A DNA stretch of 64,000 nucleotides from an uncultured Bacteroidales bacterium. Its GTDB lineage: Bacteria > Bacteroidota > Bacteroidia > Bacteroidales > F082. The translations under genes were made by a program, and so were the position numbers. Under the pieces are notes generated by a model. It had not been told where the DNA came from. It did no database searches and saw only the letters and a list, made by a program, of their open reading frames with translations. The stretch lies in contig CAMHJX010000009.1 in assembly GCA_946185535.1 (NCBI GenBank), positions 1 through 64,000 on the forward strand, read 5' to 3'. Of this stretch, positions 42,494 to 50,508 are shown piece by piece; within the stretch, counting starts at the first letter, position 1, and every line of letters starts with the position of its first letter.

Positions 42494-43414
42494 ATGGAAC
42501 AGGTCAATATCACTCCCAACCTCATCAAGCACTACGCTGACTATCTTCGGCTGGAGCTTTCGCTGTCCGACAACAGCGTGGAGGCATATTGCCATGATGT
42601 CCATTTGTTTTTGCAATACCTTGAGGCAGAAAAAGTTTCGACAGACATCAACACTATCACTCAAGAAACAATCGAGAACTTTTTCGCCTACCTCTTTGAC
42701 ATGAACATCGGAGCCACCTCACAAGCCCGCATCCTTTCGGGATTGAAGTCGTTTTGGCGTTATCTCACTCAAGAGGAAATCGCCGAGAAAGACCCTACCC
42801 TACTCATCTCCTCGCCCACTCTTGGGCGTCACCTTCCCGAAGTGTTGAGCTATGAGGAAATCCAAAAGATGATCGACAGCATCGACCTCAGCCAACCTAC
42901 AGGCCACCGCAACAAAGCCATGATAGAAGTACTTTACGGCTGTGGCTTGCGCGTCTCAGAACTCATCAACCTACAAATCAGCGACATATATAAAGAGGAT
43001 GGTTTTCTGCGCATCTTCGGTAAAGGCAGCAAGGAAAGGCTTGTGCCCATCGGCGACAGCAGCCTGAAAATCCTATACCAATACATCGAGGGCGCAAGAT
43101 TGCACATCACACCCAAACCTAAATTCACTGACACGGTATTCCTTAACAGCCGAGGCACAGGACTCACACGACAGATGGTCTTCCTCATCGTGAAAGACTT
43201 AGCCGAAAAAAATGGTATTGATAAAACCATCAGTCCACATACCTTCCGACATAGTTTCGCCACACATCTATTGGAAGGCGGTGCCAATCTCCTTGCCGTA
43301 CAACAAATGCTCGGTCACGCTAGTGTCAGCACAACGGAAATCTACACGCATATCTCTGATGAATTGTTGCGTGACACACTAACCACCTATCATCCGCGTT
43401 TTAAGAAATGCTGA
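42494..43414 (+). CDS. xerD: Site-specific tyrosine recombinase XerD
   Basis: 306 residues with the SAM-like N-terminal core-binding domain (about 8-95) and catalytic domain. Active-site residues are visible: Arg in CGLRVSELINL, Lys in GKGSKERLVPIG, His-x-x-Arg in SPHTFRHSFATHLLEGGANL, His in LGHASVSTTEIYTHI, and nucleophile Tyr in that last motif. It resolves chromosome dimers at dif with XerC. Length and core location fit the housekeeping enzyme and not an integrase of a mobile element. Confidence 0.95.
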   Translation: MEQVNITPNLIKHYADYLRLELSLSDNSVEAYCHDVHLFLQYLEAEKVSTDINTITQETIENFFAYLFDMNIGATSQARILSGLKSFWRYLTQEEIAEKDPTLLISSPTLGRHLPEVLSYEEIQKMIDSIDLSQPTGHRNKAMIEVLYGCGLRVSELINLQISDIYKEDGFLRIFGKGSKERLVPIGDSSLKILYQYIEGARLHITPKPKFTDTVFLNSRGTGLTRQMVFLIVKDLAEKNGIDKTISPHTFRHSFATHLLEGGANLLAVQQMLGHASVSTTEIYTHISDELLRDTLTTYHPRFKKC

Positions 43415-43497
43415 ATGGGGAATTATGAATGCGGAATGGGGCAAAGCCCAGCGTCGCATCGCGACATTCAGCATTCATCATTCAGCATTCCGAATTA
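43412..43497. repeat. Intergenic word-repeat palindrome between xerD and kdsA
   Basis: GCTGAATGGGGAATTATGAA...GCGGAATGGGG is followed by CATTCAGCATTCATCATTCA then GCATTCCGAATTA, an imperfect inverted repeat of ATTCAGC/GCTGAAT words. Confidence 0.6.
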
Positions 43498-43502
43498 ATT
43501 CC

Positions 43503-43510
43503 TATCTTTG
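43503..43510 (+). promoter_or_regulatory. -7 element of kdsA
   Basis: TATCTTTG 15 bp before the ATG, so the leader is very short. Confidence 0.65.
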
Positions 43511-43525
43511 CAAAAATTTACCACC

Positions 43526-44347
43526 ATGGACACCACAAAATTCGACTTCCTAAAAGGCTTGCGCTCCGACCGCTTCTTCCTCTTGGCCGGTCCTTGCGTT
43601 ATCGAGGATGAGACCTCACCCCTCTTCATCGCAGAGACCTTGAAAAACATCTGCCAAAAGTTGGATATTCCGCTGGTCTTCAAAGGCTCCTACCGTAAGG
43701 CCAACCGCTCCAGATTAGACTCGTTCACTGGCATTGGCGACGAGAAAGCCTTGAAAGTGCTACAAAGAATCGGCAAGGAATTTTCACTCCCCGTGGTGAC
43801 CGATATCCATGCCGCCGAGGAAGCCGCCATGGCAGCCGAATATGTGGATGTACTGCAAATCCCAGCCTTCCTCTGTCGCCAGACCGACTTGCTAGTGGCC
43901 GCCGCCAAAACGGGCAAGACCGTCAACATCAAGAAGGGACAATTCCTCTCCGGCGAGGCCATGGGCTTTGCCGTCGAGAAAGTCAGACAATCGGGCAACA
44001 ACAAGGTAATGTTGACGGAGCGCGGCTCCATGTTCGGCTATCAGGACTTGGTGGTGGATTACAGAAATATCGCTAATATGCAAAAATTCAATGTACCTGT
44101 CATCTTGGATGTCACCCACTCCTTACAGCAACCTAACCAAAGTAGCGGTGTCACGGGTGGCCAGCCCGAATTAATCAGTCTTATCGCCAAGGCTGGCATT
44201 GCGGCAGGTGCCGATGGCATCTTCATGGAGGTGCATCCAGAGCCTAAAAAAGCCAAGTCTGACGGAGCTAACATGCTCCGTTTAGACTTGGCTGAATCTC
44301 TCTTGAGACAATTGGTGAGAATCAAGGAAGCGGTTACTGCATCCTAA
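43526..44347 (+). CDS. kdsA: 3-deoxy-8-phosphooctulonate synthase
   Basis: 273 residues, MDTTKFDFLKGLRSDRFFLL then AGPCVIED. Family motifs: VFKGSYRKANRSRLDSF, DVLQIPAFLCRQTDL, NIKKGQFLSG, LTERGSMFGY, VTHSLQQPNQSSGVTGGQPE, FMEVHPEPKKAKSDGANML. It condenses arabinose 5-phosphate and phosphoenolpyruvate to Kdo-8-phosphate for lipopolysaccharide core synthesis. The 3' end overlaps the convergent DUF4831 gene by 14 bp. The shorter start is set by the promoter at 43503. Confidence 0.96.
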   Translation: MDTTKFDFLKGLRSDRFFLLAGPCVIEDETSPLFIAETLKNICQKLDIPLVFKGSYRKANRSRLDSFTGIGDEKALKVLQRIGKEFSLPVVTDIHAAEEAAMAAEYVDVLQIPAFLCRQTDLLVAAAKTGKTVNIKKGQFLSGEAMGFAVEKVRQSGNNKVMLTERGSMFGYQDLVVDYRNIANMQKFNVPVILDVTHSLQQPNQSSGVTGGQPELISLIAKAGIAAGADGIFMEVHPEPKKAKSDGANMLRLDLAESLLRQLVRIKEAVTAS

Positions 44348-45419
44348 TATTCACAATCTGACCCGTTTCGGTGTCAAACACCAACTTTGTATTCGTCAGC
44401 GGAGCCATCAGCATGGCACCCAACTGATTGACCGTCACCCTGTCTTCCAACAAAGTGGCATTGCCACACATCACCTTCACCTGAGCCGTTTCAGGAACAC
44501 GATAGAAAACCTTGTTCTCATACGACATCGACTCGATGGCCGACTGGCTAGGAGCATTGATGGCCGCCGTCGTGTTAAGCGAAAGAGTCTGCACCGTAAT
44601 CATGTTTCCCGAGCCTCCCGTGCCCACGGTCAGACCTTCGGTCTCAGAGAACTTGGCGACAGTTTGGGTCGGCACTTCCTTGTTCGGAATCACATACACC
44701 GTCTTCACCAACTTCTTACCCACCTTCTTGCCCAAAAGCAGGCTGGTGTATTCCTTCTCCATGGCATCCAGCTTTTTATACATGGTGTTGAAAGTCTCGG
44801 GATTGGAAGCCATCTCAACATCACCCGAAATCAAGTAAAACTTGGCCTTACGAATCTCAACGATCTTATCAGCCACCTCTTTGGCCAACTGGGAATTGTT
44901 CTTTCCTGCGAGTATCAGAGGAATAAAGCCTTCGCCAACTTCATCCTCTTCCTCAATATTGGACTGTTCTTCCTTGCTCGGCAAAGGCATCTCCACCACA
45001 GCATCGGCAGCATTGCCGATACCCACGCTACGGATGATGCCATTGGACAGCACATCGAATTGTGTCTTGCTGCCTCTAGTGCCCTGCATGGTAACGAAAA
45101 ACAATGCATTGGGGTCGGGACCCGAAACAGTCGACATTTTCACACCAAGAAGCTTGTATTCCGTGGTTTCATATTCGACAATGTCCTCCATCTCAAAATA
45201 ATTGGAAGCATAGTCGCTGAGCGGACCTTTCTCGAGTTTCACCTCTTCGATGATGAAATCCAGTTTCAGCATAGTCTGAGGCAAGGAATAATACACGCCG
45301 TTTTGCTGACCAGGCGCAACATTCTTGGCAAAGGTCGTGGTGAACTGTGCATGGAGTTGGCCTCCCATTATGGTCAAAGCCATCAGCATCAAAGCGATTT
45401 TTGTGACAATTCTATTCAT
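44334..45419 (-). CDS. DUF4831 family exported protein
   Basis: 361 residues with signal peptide MNRIVTKIALMLMALTIMGG then QLHAQ. The mature protein matches the Bacteroidota DUF4831 pattern: GVYYSLPQTMLKLDFIIEEV, KGPLSDYASNYFEMEDIVEY, FYLISGDVEM, MEKEYTSLLLGKK, VFYRVPETAQVKV. The function is unknown; periplasmic or surface location. A -7 TATTTTTG is at 45453-45446 (minus). Confidence 0.85.
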   Translation of the reverse strand: MNRIVTKIALMLMALTIMGGQLHAQFTTTFAKNVAPGQQNGVYYSLPQTMLKLDFIIEEVKLEKGPLSDYASNYFEMEDIVEYETTEYKLLGVKMSTVSGPDPNALFFVTMQGTRGSKTQFDVLSNGIIRSVGIGNAADAVVEMPLPSKEEQSNIEEEDEVGEGFIPLILAGKNNSQLAKEVADKIVEIRKAKFYLISGDVEMASNPETFNTMYKKLDAMEKEYTSLLLGKKVGKKLVKTVYVIPNKEVPTQTVAKFSETEGLTVGTGGSGNMITVQTLSLNTTAAINAPSQSAIESMSYENKVFYRVPETAQVKVMCGNATLLEDRVTVNQLGAMLMAPLTNTKLVFDTETGQIVNIRMQ

Positions 45420-45473
45420 TTCTGTAATGTTTTAGTTTCAAACTTCAAAAATACATATTTTTCGACAATCTCA

Positions 45474-46961
45474 TCATTCAGTGACCATTTTTTCCTTTCG
45501 GCTGAAAAGCAATAAGGCCATAAACGTAAGCAACCCATTGATTATCAGGATTTCAAAACCTATCTTATAGCCGCCAAACAATTGAGGCGAATACATCTTC
45601 AAAAAGTAACTGATGATGGGTGACGCAATGGCAATGAAAGGCACGGCTTTGTCGACAACTCTTCTGTTTTTGACGAACAAGCCAAAAGTGTACAAACCCA
45701 ACAAAGGTCCGTAAGTATAACCCGCAATGTCGAACACCTTATCAATCAACGATTCGTTGTGGAAAGGTCGGAAAGCAATGATAACCAACAAGTAAAGCAT
45801 GGCGAAGGCCACATGAATCCATTTGCGGCGTTGGGTGATTTGCTGTTCGGTCAGCTGTTTCTTGTCGAAGTGCATGAAATCGAAGCAGAAAGTGGTTGTC
45901 AGCGCTGTCAAGGTACCATCAGCGCTGGAATAGCCTGCAGCTACGAGTCCGATAACGAAAACGATAGCCGTAAACTTACTCAAAGAGAAGGCCACCGAGG
46001 GGAAAATCTTGTCATTGACCACCACACCCGCCTCATTGACAGGGAGTTGGAATCCAGTAGCTTGAGCGTAATAAATCAATGCCGCGCCTAAGCAGAGGAA
46101 CAAGGCATTGACTACCACAAACAACAGGCTCGATGTCATCACATTCTTCTGGGCATCACGTAAGTTCTTGCAAGTGAGGTTCTTCTGCATCATATCTTGA
46201 TCCAAGCCTGTCATGGTGATGGTGATGAACATGCCACTCAGCACCTGTTTCACCCAAAACTTGTTGTGCGTCCAATCGGTCTCAAACACTTTGGTATAGC
46301 CTTTCTCGGAAGCTGAATTCAGCAGGTCGCCCAGCGAGATGTTCAGGTTCTTCATGATAAACCAAGCCGTCAAAAAAGCTGCCAGTAATAGGAAAGTCGT
46401 CTGCAAGGTATCGGTCCAAACCACCGTCTTGATGCCACCTTTAAAGGTGTATAAAAGAATGATGGCGATAAAAATGACCGCTGGCACCCAAAACGGGATG
46501 CCCCAGTCCTTGAAAACGAACTCATACAGTACAAAAACGACAAGATACATGCGCAAAGCGGAGCCCAATAATCGCGACAAGATGAAAAATGCAGCGCCCG
46601 TCTTTTCCGACCTTGGCCCAAAACGCATATTCAAATAGGAGTAAATCGAAGTCAAGTTAAGCCGATAATACAGCGGTAACAGCACAAGTGCAATCGCTGC
46701 ATAACCAAGCACATAGCCAAAAACTAAGGGCATATAGGTAAACTGTCCCGTGTACACCCCACCAGGCACCGACATAAAAGTCACGCCCGACAAAGAGGCA
46801 CCAATCATGCCGTAAGCCACCACAAACCAAGGCGAGTTTTTGTTGCCCCGAAAAAAAGCATTGTTGTCAGACTTCCGTGCCGTGAAATGCGAAATCACAA
46901 ACAAAAGGATGGTATAAAAAACAAAAACAGCAAGTATGATGGTTGCATTCATGATGTTCAA
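45474..46961 (-). CDS. Sodium:solute symporter (SSS family)
   Basis: 495 residues with about 13 hydrophobic segments, starting IILAVFVFYTILLFVISHFT and ending IGFEILIINGLLTFMALLLF. SSS features: ARKSDNNAFFRGNKNSPWFV, MIGASLSGVTFMSVPGGVYT, GGIKTVVWTDTLQTTFLL, and AAGYSSADGTLTALTTTFCF (about 340-360). It imports an unknown solute, perhaps a sugar or acid, with Na+. The -7 TATTTTTG (46980-46973) lies so close that ATG 46952 (MNATII) is an equally good start. Confidence 0.93.
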   Translation of the reverse strand: MNIMNATIILAVFVFYTILLFVISHFTARKSDNNAFFRGNKNSPWFVVAYGMIGASLSGVTFMSVPGGVYTGQFTYMPLVFGYVLGYAAIALVLLPLYYRLNLTSIYSYLNMRFGPRSEKTGAAFFILSRLLGSALRMYLVVFVLYEFVFKDWGIPFWVPAVIFIAIILLYTFKGGIKTVVWTDTLQTTFLLLAAFLTAWFIMKNLNISLGDLLNSASEKGYTKVFETDWTHNKFWVKQVLSGMFITITMTGLDQDMMQKNLTCKNLRDAQKNVMTSSLLFVVVNALFLCLGAALIYYAQATGFQLPVNEAGVVVNDKIFPSVAFSLSKFTAIVFVIGLVAAGYSSADGTLTALTTTFCFDFMHFDKKQLTEQQITQRRKWIHVAFAMLYLLVIIAFRPFHNESLIDKVFDIAGYTYGPLLGLYTFGLFVKNRRVVDKAVPFIAIASPIISYFLKMYSPQLFGGYKIGFEILIINGLLTFMALLLFSRKEKMVTE

Positions 46962-47012
46962 ATTTGGTTGTGCAAAAATAGGAATAAATGTCGGACTTGA
47001 AAGAAATTACCG

Positions 47013-47020
47013 TACTTTTG
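47013..47020 (+). promoter_or_regulatory. -7 element of the DUF486 gene
   Basis: TACTTTTG followed by CAGCCCG, 24 bp before the ATG. Confidence 0.6.
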
Positions 47021-47043
47021 CAGCCCGTTAAAAATTTCATCAA

Positions 47044-47415
47044 ATGAAAGGTCTTTACACCATCCTTTTACTCATCGTTTCCAATGTCTTCATGACTTTT
47101 GCATGGTACGGACAGCTGAAACTGCTCGAAATCGTACCCTCATCGAAAGACTGGCCACTGTTTCTGGTCATCCTCATGTCATGGGGCATCGCCTTGTTCG
47201 AATATTCGTTTATGATTCCAGCCAACCGCATCGGAGCCATGCAAAACGGAGGCCCTTTCAACCTTATTCAACTGAAAGTCATCCAAGAAGCCGTTTCGCT
47301 TACGGTGTTCACTGTCATCGTCATCACGGTGTTCAAGACAGAGACCTTCCGTTGGAACCACATCCTTTCATTTATCTTTATTATCCTCGCTGTGTTTTTT
47401 GCCTTCAAAAAGTAG
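47044..47415 (+). CDS. DUF486 (DMT-type) small membrane protein
   Basis: 123 residues with four membrane segments, at about 5-24, 38-56, 77-97 and 103-120. The family motif is FEYSFMIPANRIG followed by FNLIQLKVIQEAVSL. It belongs to the small drug/metabolite-transporter-like group. The substrate is unknown. Confidence 0.9.
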   Translation: MKGLYTILLLIVSNVFMTFAWYGQLKLLEIVPSSKDWPLFLVILMSWGIALFEYSFMIPANRIGAMQNGGPFNLIQLKVIQEAVSLTVFTVIVITVFKTETFRWNHILSFIFIILAVFFAFKK

Positions 47416-47500
47416 TTTTTTGTTGCGATTAAAGGAAAAATGCATGATATTTGCGGACTGAAAAAGACACTATTAACTGACAAAAAAGAAAGGAACTCAT

Positions 47501-47932
47501 ATGAAATTTTATGACATTGATTCAGTTTTCACTTTTGGCAAATACGAAGGTATGACCATTGCCGAAGTGTATGAGAAAGACCCCAAATACTTGAAATATT
47601 GTGAGGAAAACATCGATGAGTTTTACGTTTCACCTTCCGTGATGCGAGAGCTGAAGTCGATGAACCGCGCCATCAATGATTCCGCTTTGCTTGATGCCAA
47701 CTTCGACAAGATGAGCGACGACGAAATCGATGAGTTCATCAGCGGTCACGATGAAGAAGACGAGTTCGACGAATCGAAACTGGAACGCGACTTCGACTGG
47801 GACAACAACGACTTTGCCGATGACTCGCCGTTCGATGAGTTTGAGGACGAATTCGATGAAGAGGAATTCAACGATGAGTTCGGCGACAGCTTTGATGAAA
47901 GTATCGATGGAGGATTTGATGAATTGTATTGA
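47501..47932 (+). CDS. Acidic protein with ExoX-C-like motif
   Basis: 143 residues. The N-terminal part FTFGKYEGMTIAEVYEKDPK then YLKYCEENIDEFYVSP matches the small ExoX C-terminal-like domain; the same pattern occurs in 10160-10525. Residues about 75-143 are extremely acidic (Asp/Glu/Phe: DEFDESKLERDFDW, DEFEDEFDEEEF), likely disordered and possibly DNA-mimicking. No nuclease domain is present. Followed by a terminator. Confidence 0.75.
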   Translation: MKFYDIDSVFTFGKYEGMTIAEVYEKDPKYLKYCEENIDEFYVSPSVMRELKSMNRAINDSALLDANFDKMSDDEIDEFISGHDEEDEFDESKLERDFDWDNNDFADDSPFDEFEDEFDEEEFNDEFGDSFDESIDGGFDELY

Positions 47933-47988
47933 AAAGAATTGTAGTTTTTCTTTTTTAGAAGCAAATCTCCCATGAATCTTAATCAAAT

Positions 47989-48013
47989 AAAGCCACCTTG
48001 CGGTGGCTTTTTT
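47989..48013 (+). terminator. Intrinsic terminator
   Basis: AAGCCACC-TTGC-GGTGGCTTTTTT. Confidence 0.85.
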
Positions 48014-48020
48014 GCTATAG

Positions 48021-48046
48021 TTCGGTCGGATTGCAATCCGACCGAA
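48021..48046. repeat. Perfect 26-bp palindrome (CGGATT family)
   Basis: TTCGGTCGGATTG followed by its exact reverse complement; related to the hairpins at 5401-5463. Confidence 0.75.
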
Positions 48047-48072
48047 TCGAATCGGGAATTTGTTATCCCTAT

Positions 48073-49017
48073 TTATGCGTTGATGCGTTCCGAAATGGAA
48101 TACACTCGTTTCTCACGCTGCGTTGAGGTGATCATTTCGGCGAGGAAACCCGTTGAGAAGAGCTGCACGCCAACAATCATTGCCAAGATGCCGAGGTAGA
48201 ATAACGGTCGGCGGGTCATAGAGACATAAACATGACCGAAATACTTGGTGCAAACCAGATAAACGGAGATGATAAAACCAGCCAAAAACGACAACGAACC
48301 CAACACGCCGAAGAAATGCATCGGACGGTTGCTGAACTTCGAGATGAAGTTGATGGTAATCAGGTCGAGATAGCCGCGAATGAAACGGCTCAAGCCGAAC
48401 TTGCTCTTGCCGAACTTGCGCTTTTGATGGTGCACAACCTTCTCCCCGATGTGGCCAAAGCCATTCATCTTGGCAATGACAGGAATGTAACGGTGCATCT
48501 CGCCATACACTTGGATATTCTTCACCACTTCATTGCGATAAGCCTTAAGGCCGCAGTTGAAGTCGTGTAACTTGATGCCCGACATCCTGCGCGTGGTCCA
48601 GTTGAAGAACTTCGAAGGGATGTTTTTCATCAGCTTGGAGTCGTAACGCACCTTCTTCCAACCAGAAACAAGGTCATAGCCCTCTTCCTTGATCATTTTG
48701 AAAAGTCCAGGAATCTCATCAGGGCTGTCCTGCAAGTCGGCGTCCATAGTGATAACTACATCGCCTTGTACAACCTTAAAGCCTTCGTTCAAGGCGGGCG
48801 ACTTACCATAGTTTCTTCTGAAACGCAGGGCTTTCACATTAGGATTGGCTTCCGAAAGTTGCTGGATGACGGCCCAGGAATTATCGGTGGAGCCATCATC
48901 GACAAAGACAATTTCGTATGAGAAACCGTTTTCATCCATCACGCGACGGATCCATGCTTCGAGCTCAGGCAAAGATTCGGCTTCATTCAACAGCGGTACG
49001 ACAACAGAGATATCCAT
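48073..49017 (-). CDS. Family 2 glycosyltransferase (polyprenyl-phosphate type)
   Basis: 314 residues. GT-A motifs: ISVVVPLLNEAESLPELEAW, VFVDDGSTDNSW, FRRNYGKSPALNEGF, and metal site ITMDADLQDSPDEI (DAD). Two C-terminal membrane segments are at about 230-255 and 266-292. The pattern matches DPM1/ArnC-like enzymes that transfer a sugar from a nucleotide sugar to undecaprenyl phosphate at the inner membrane. The acceptor pathway is not defined by neighbours. Confidence 0.93.
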   Translation of the reverse strand: MDISVVVPLLNEAESLPELEAWIRRVMDENGFSYEIVFVDDGSTDNSWAVIQQLSEANPNVKALRFRRNYGKSPALNEGFKVVQGDVVITMDADLQDSPDEIPGLFKMIKEEGYDLVSGWKKVRYDSKLMKNIPSKFFNWTTRRMSGIKLHDFNCGLKAYRNEVVKNIQVYGEMHRYIPVIAKMNGFGHIGEKVVHHQKRKFGKSKFGLSRFIRGYLDLITINFISKFSNRPMHFFGVLGSLSFLAGFIISVYLVCTKYFGHVYVSMTRRPLFYLGILAMIVGVQLFSTGFLAEMITSTQREKRVYSISERINA

Positions 49018-49031
49018 AGTTTTACTTTTTT

Positions 49032-49130
49032 ACTATGACCAGTGACCATGACTATGACCGCTTTTATTTAGTGTAGAAGCTTCTTGGCTTCGTTAAAGCG
49101 GTCATTGTCATTGTCACAAGTCATTGTCGA
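49032..49130. repeat. Intergenic palindrome of the TGACAATGAC family, reaching into serS
   Basis: TATGACCAGTGACCATGACT...GACCGC on the left and GCGGTCATTGTCATTGTCAC then AAGTCATTGTCG on the right. The right arm contains the serS stop codon. Confidence 0.65.
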
Positions 49131-50401
49131 ATTTCAGTTTTTCCACCCATATAGGGCTGCAAAGCCTTCGGGATGGCCACGGAGCCATCGGCGCGGAGGT
49201 TGTTCTCCAAGAAGGCGATCAACATGCGTGGCGGGGCGACTACAGTATTATTTAAGGTGTGGGCAAAGTAGTTGCCATTCTTGCCCTTGATTCTGATCTT
49301 CAACCTACGAGCTTGGGCATCGCCAAGATAAGAGCAACTACCCACCTCGAAGTATTTCTTCTGACGCGGCGACCATGCCTCAACATCCAAGGACTTCACC
49401 TTCAGGTCGGCCAAATCACCAGAGCAGCACTCCAGTGTACGAACCGGGATGTCCATTGAGCGGAACAGGTCAACGGTGTTCTTCCACATTTGTTCGTACC
49501 AGTAGTCAGCATCCTCTTGTTTACAAAGCACCACCATTTCTTGTTTCTCGAACTGGTGGATACGATACACACCGCGTTCTTCGATGCCATGAGCACCTTT
49601 CTCCTTGCGGAAACAGGGTGAATAGCTTGTCAGTGTCAGCGGCAGGGATTCTTCTGGCACGATTTGGTCGATGAACTTGCCAATCATCGAGTGCTCGCTG
49701 GTGCCGATGAGATAGAGGTCTTCGTCTTCAATCTTGTACATCATGGCATCCATTTCAGCAAAACTCATCACGCCGGAGACAATCTCGCTACGCACCATGA
49801 AAGGCGGGATGCAATAAGTGAAGCCACGGTCAATCATGAAGTCGCGGGCGTAGGTGATGACGGCGGAATGCAGGCGAGCGATATCACCCATGAGGTAATA
49901 GAAACCGTTGCCAGCCACACGATGTGCGGAGTCAAGGTCAAGACCTTTGAACTTAGCCATGATGTCGGCATGATAGGGCACCTCGAAATCAGGCACTACA
50001 GGCTCGCCAAAGCGTTCCTTCTCAACATTGAAGGTGTCATCTTTACCTATCGGCACCTCAGGAGCGATGATGTTCGGGATGGCGTACATCACTTTGGTCA
50101 GTTGCTCCATGAGCGAAGTCTGTTGCTTGCCGAGTTGTTCCAACTCTTGGGCATTGGCCTCGACGAGTTTCTTCATCTCGTTGGCCTTCTCGACTTCCTT
50201 ATTCTTGAACAGGATGCCAATCTCCTTTGAAATGGAGTTGCGTTGCGAGCGCAGATCGTCGGCGCGCTGCTGGCAGTCACAATATTGGGTGTACAAGTTG
50301 ATGGCCTCGTCGACGAGGGGCAACTTGTTGTCTTGGTATTTCTTCTTGATGTTTTCCCTGACCACGTCGGGGTTTTTGACTAAAAACTTGATATCTATCA
50401 T
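49121..50401 (-). CDS. serS: Seryl-tRNA synthetase
   Basis: 426 residues from MIDIKFLVKNPDVVRENIKK. The N-terminal coiled-coil arm (about 30-105) is followed by the class II core: motif 2 region SPCFRKEKGAHGIEERGVYR then IHQFEKQEMV, serine pocket TSEHSMIG, and motif 3 HTLNNTVVAPPRMLIAFLEN. The -7 TATCTTTG at 50439-50432 rules out the longer start at 50434. It charges tRNA-Ser. The last residues and stop lie in a repeat arm. Confidence 0.97.
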   Translation of the reverse strand: MIDIKFLVKNPDVVRENIKKKYQDNKLPLVDEAINLYTQYCDCQQRADDLRSQRNSISKEIGILFKNKEVEKANEMKKLVEANAQELEQLGKQQTSLMEQLTKVMYAIPNIIAPEVPIGKDDTFNVEKERFGEPVVPDFEVPYHADIMAKFKGLDLDSAHRVAGNGFYYLMGDIARLHSAVITYARDFMIDRGFTYCIPPFMVRSEIVSGVMSFAEMDAMMYKIEDEDLYLIGTSEHSMIGKFIDQIVPEESLPLTLTSYSPCFRKEKGAHGIEERGVYRIHQFEKQEMVVLCKQEDADYWYEQMWKNTVDLFRSMDIPVRTLECCSGDLADLKVKSLDVEAWSPRQKKYFEVGSCSYLGDAQARRLKIRIKGKNGNYFAHTLNNTVVAPPRMLIAFLENNLRADGSVAIPKALQPYMGGKTEIRQ

Positions 50402-50431
50402 AGGTTTATCGTTTTGCTTCGTAAAAACGGG

Positions 50432-50439
50432 CAAAGATA
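50432..50439 (-). promoter_or_regulatory. -7 element of serS
   Basis: TATCTTTG on the minus strand, about 30 bp before the chosen ATG. Confidence 0.65.
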
Positions 50440-50508
50440 GGAAATTTTCAGATATGAGGAAAAAGTAGACCCGTTATAAAGTCGATTTTAACGACTAACA
50501 GCTGCCAA

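Noticed and set aside
42494-43414. Tyrosine recombinase as integrase of a mobile element
   Set aside because: Length, motif spacing and core-gene neighbours fit housekeeping XerD; no att-like repeats flank it.
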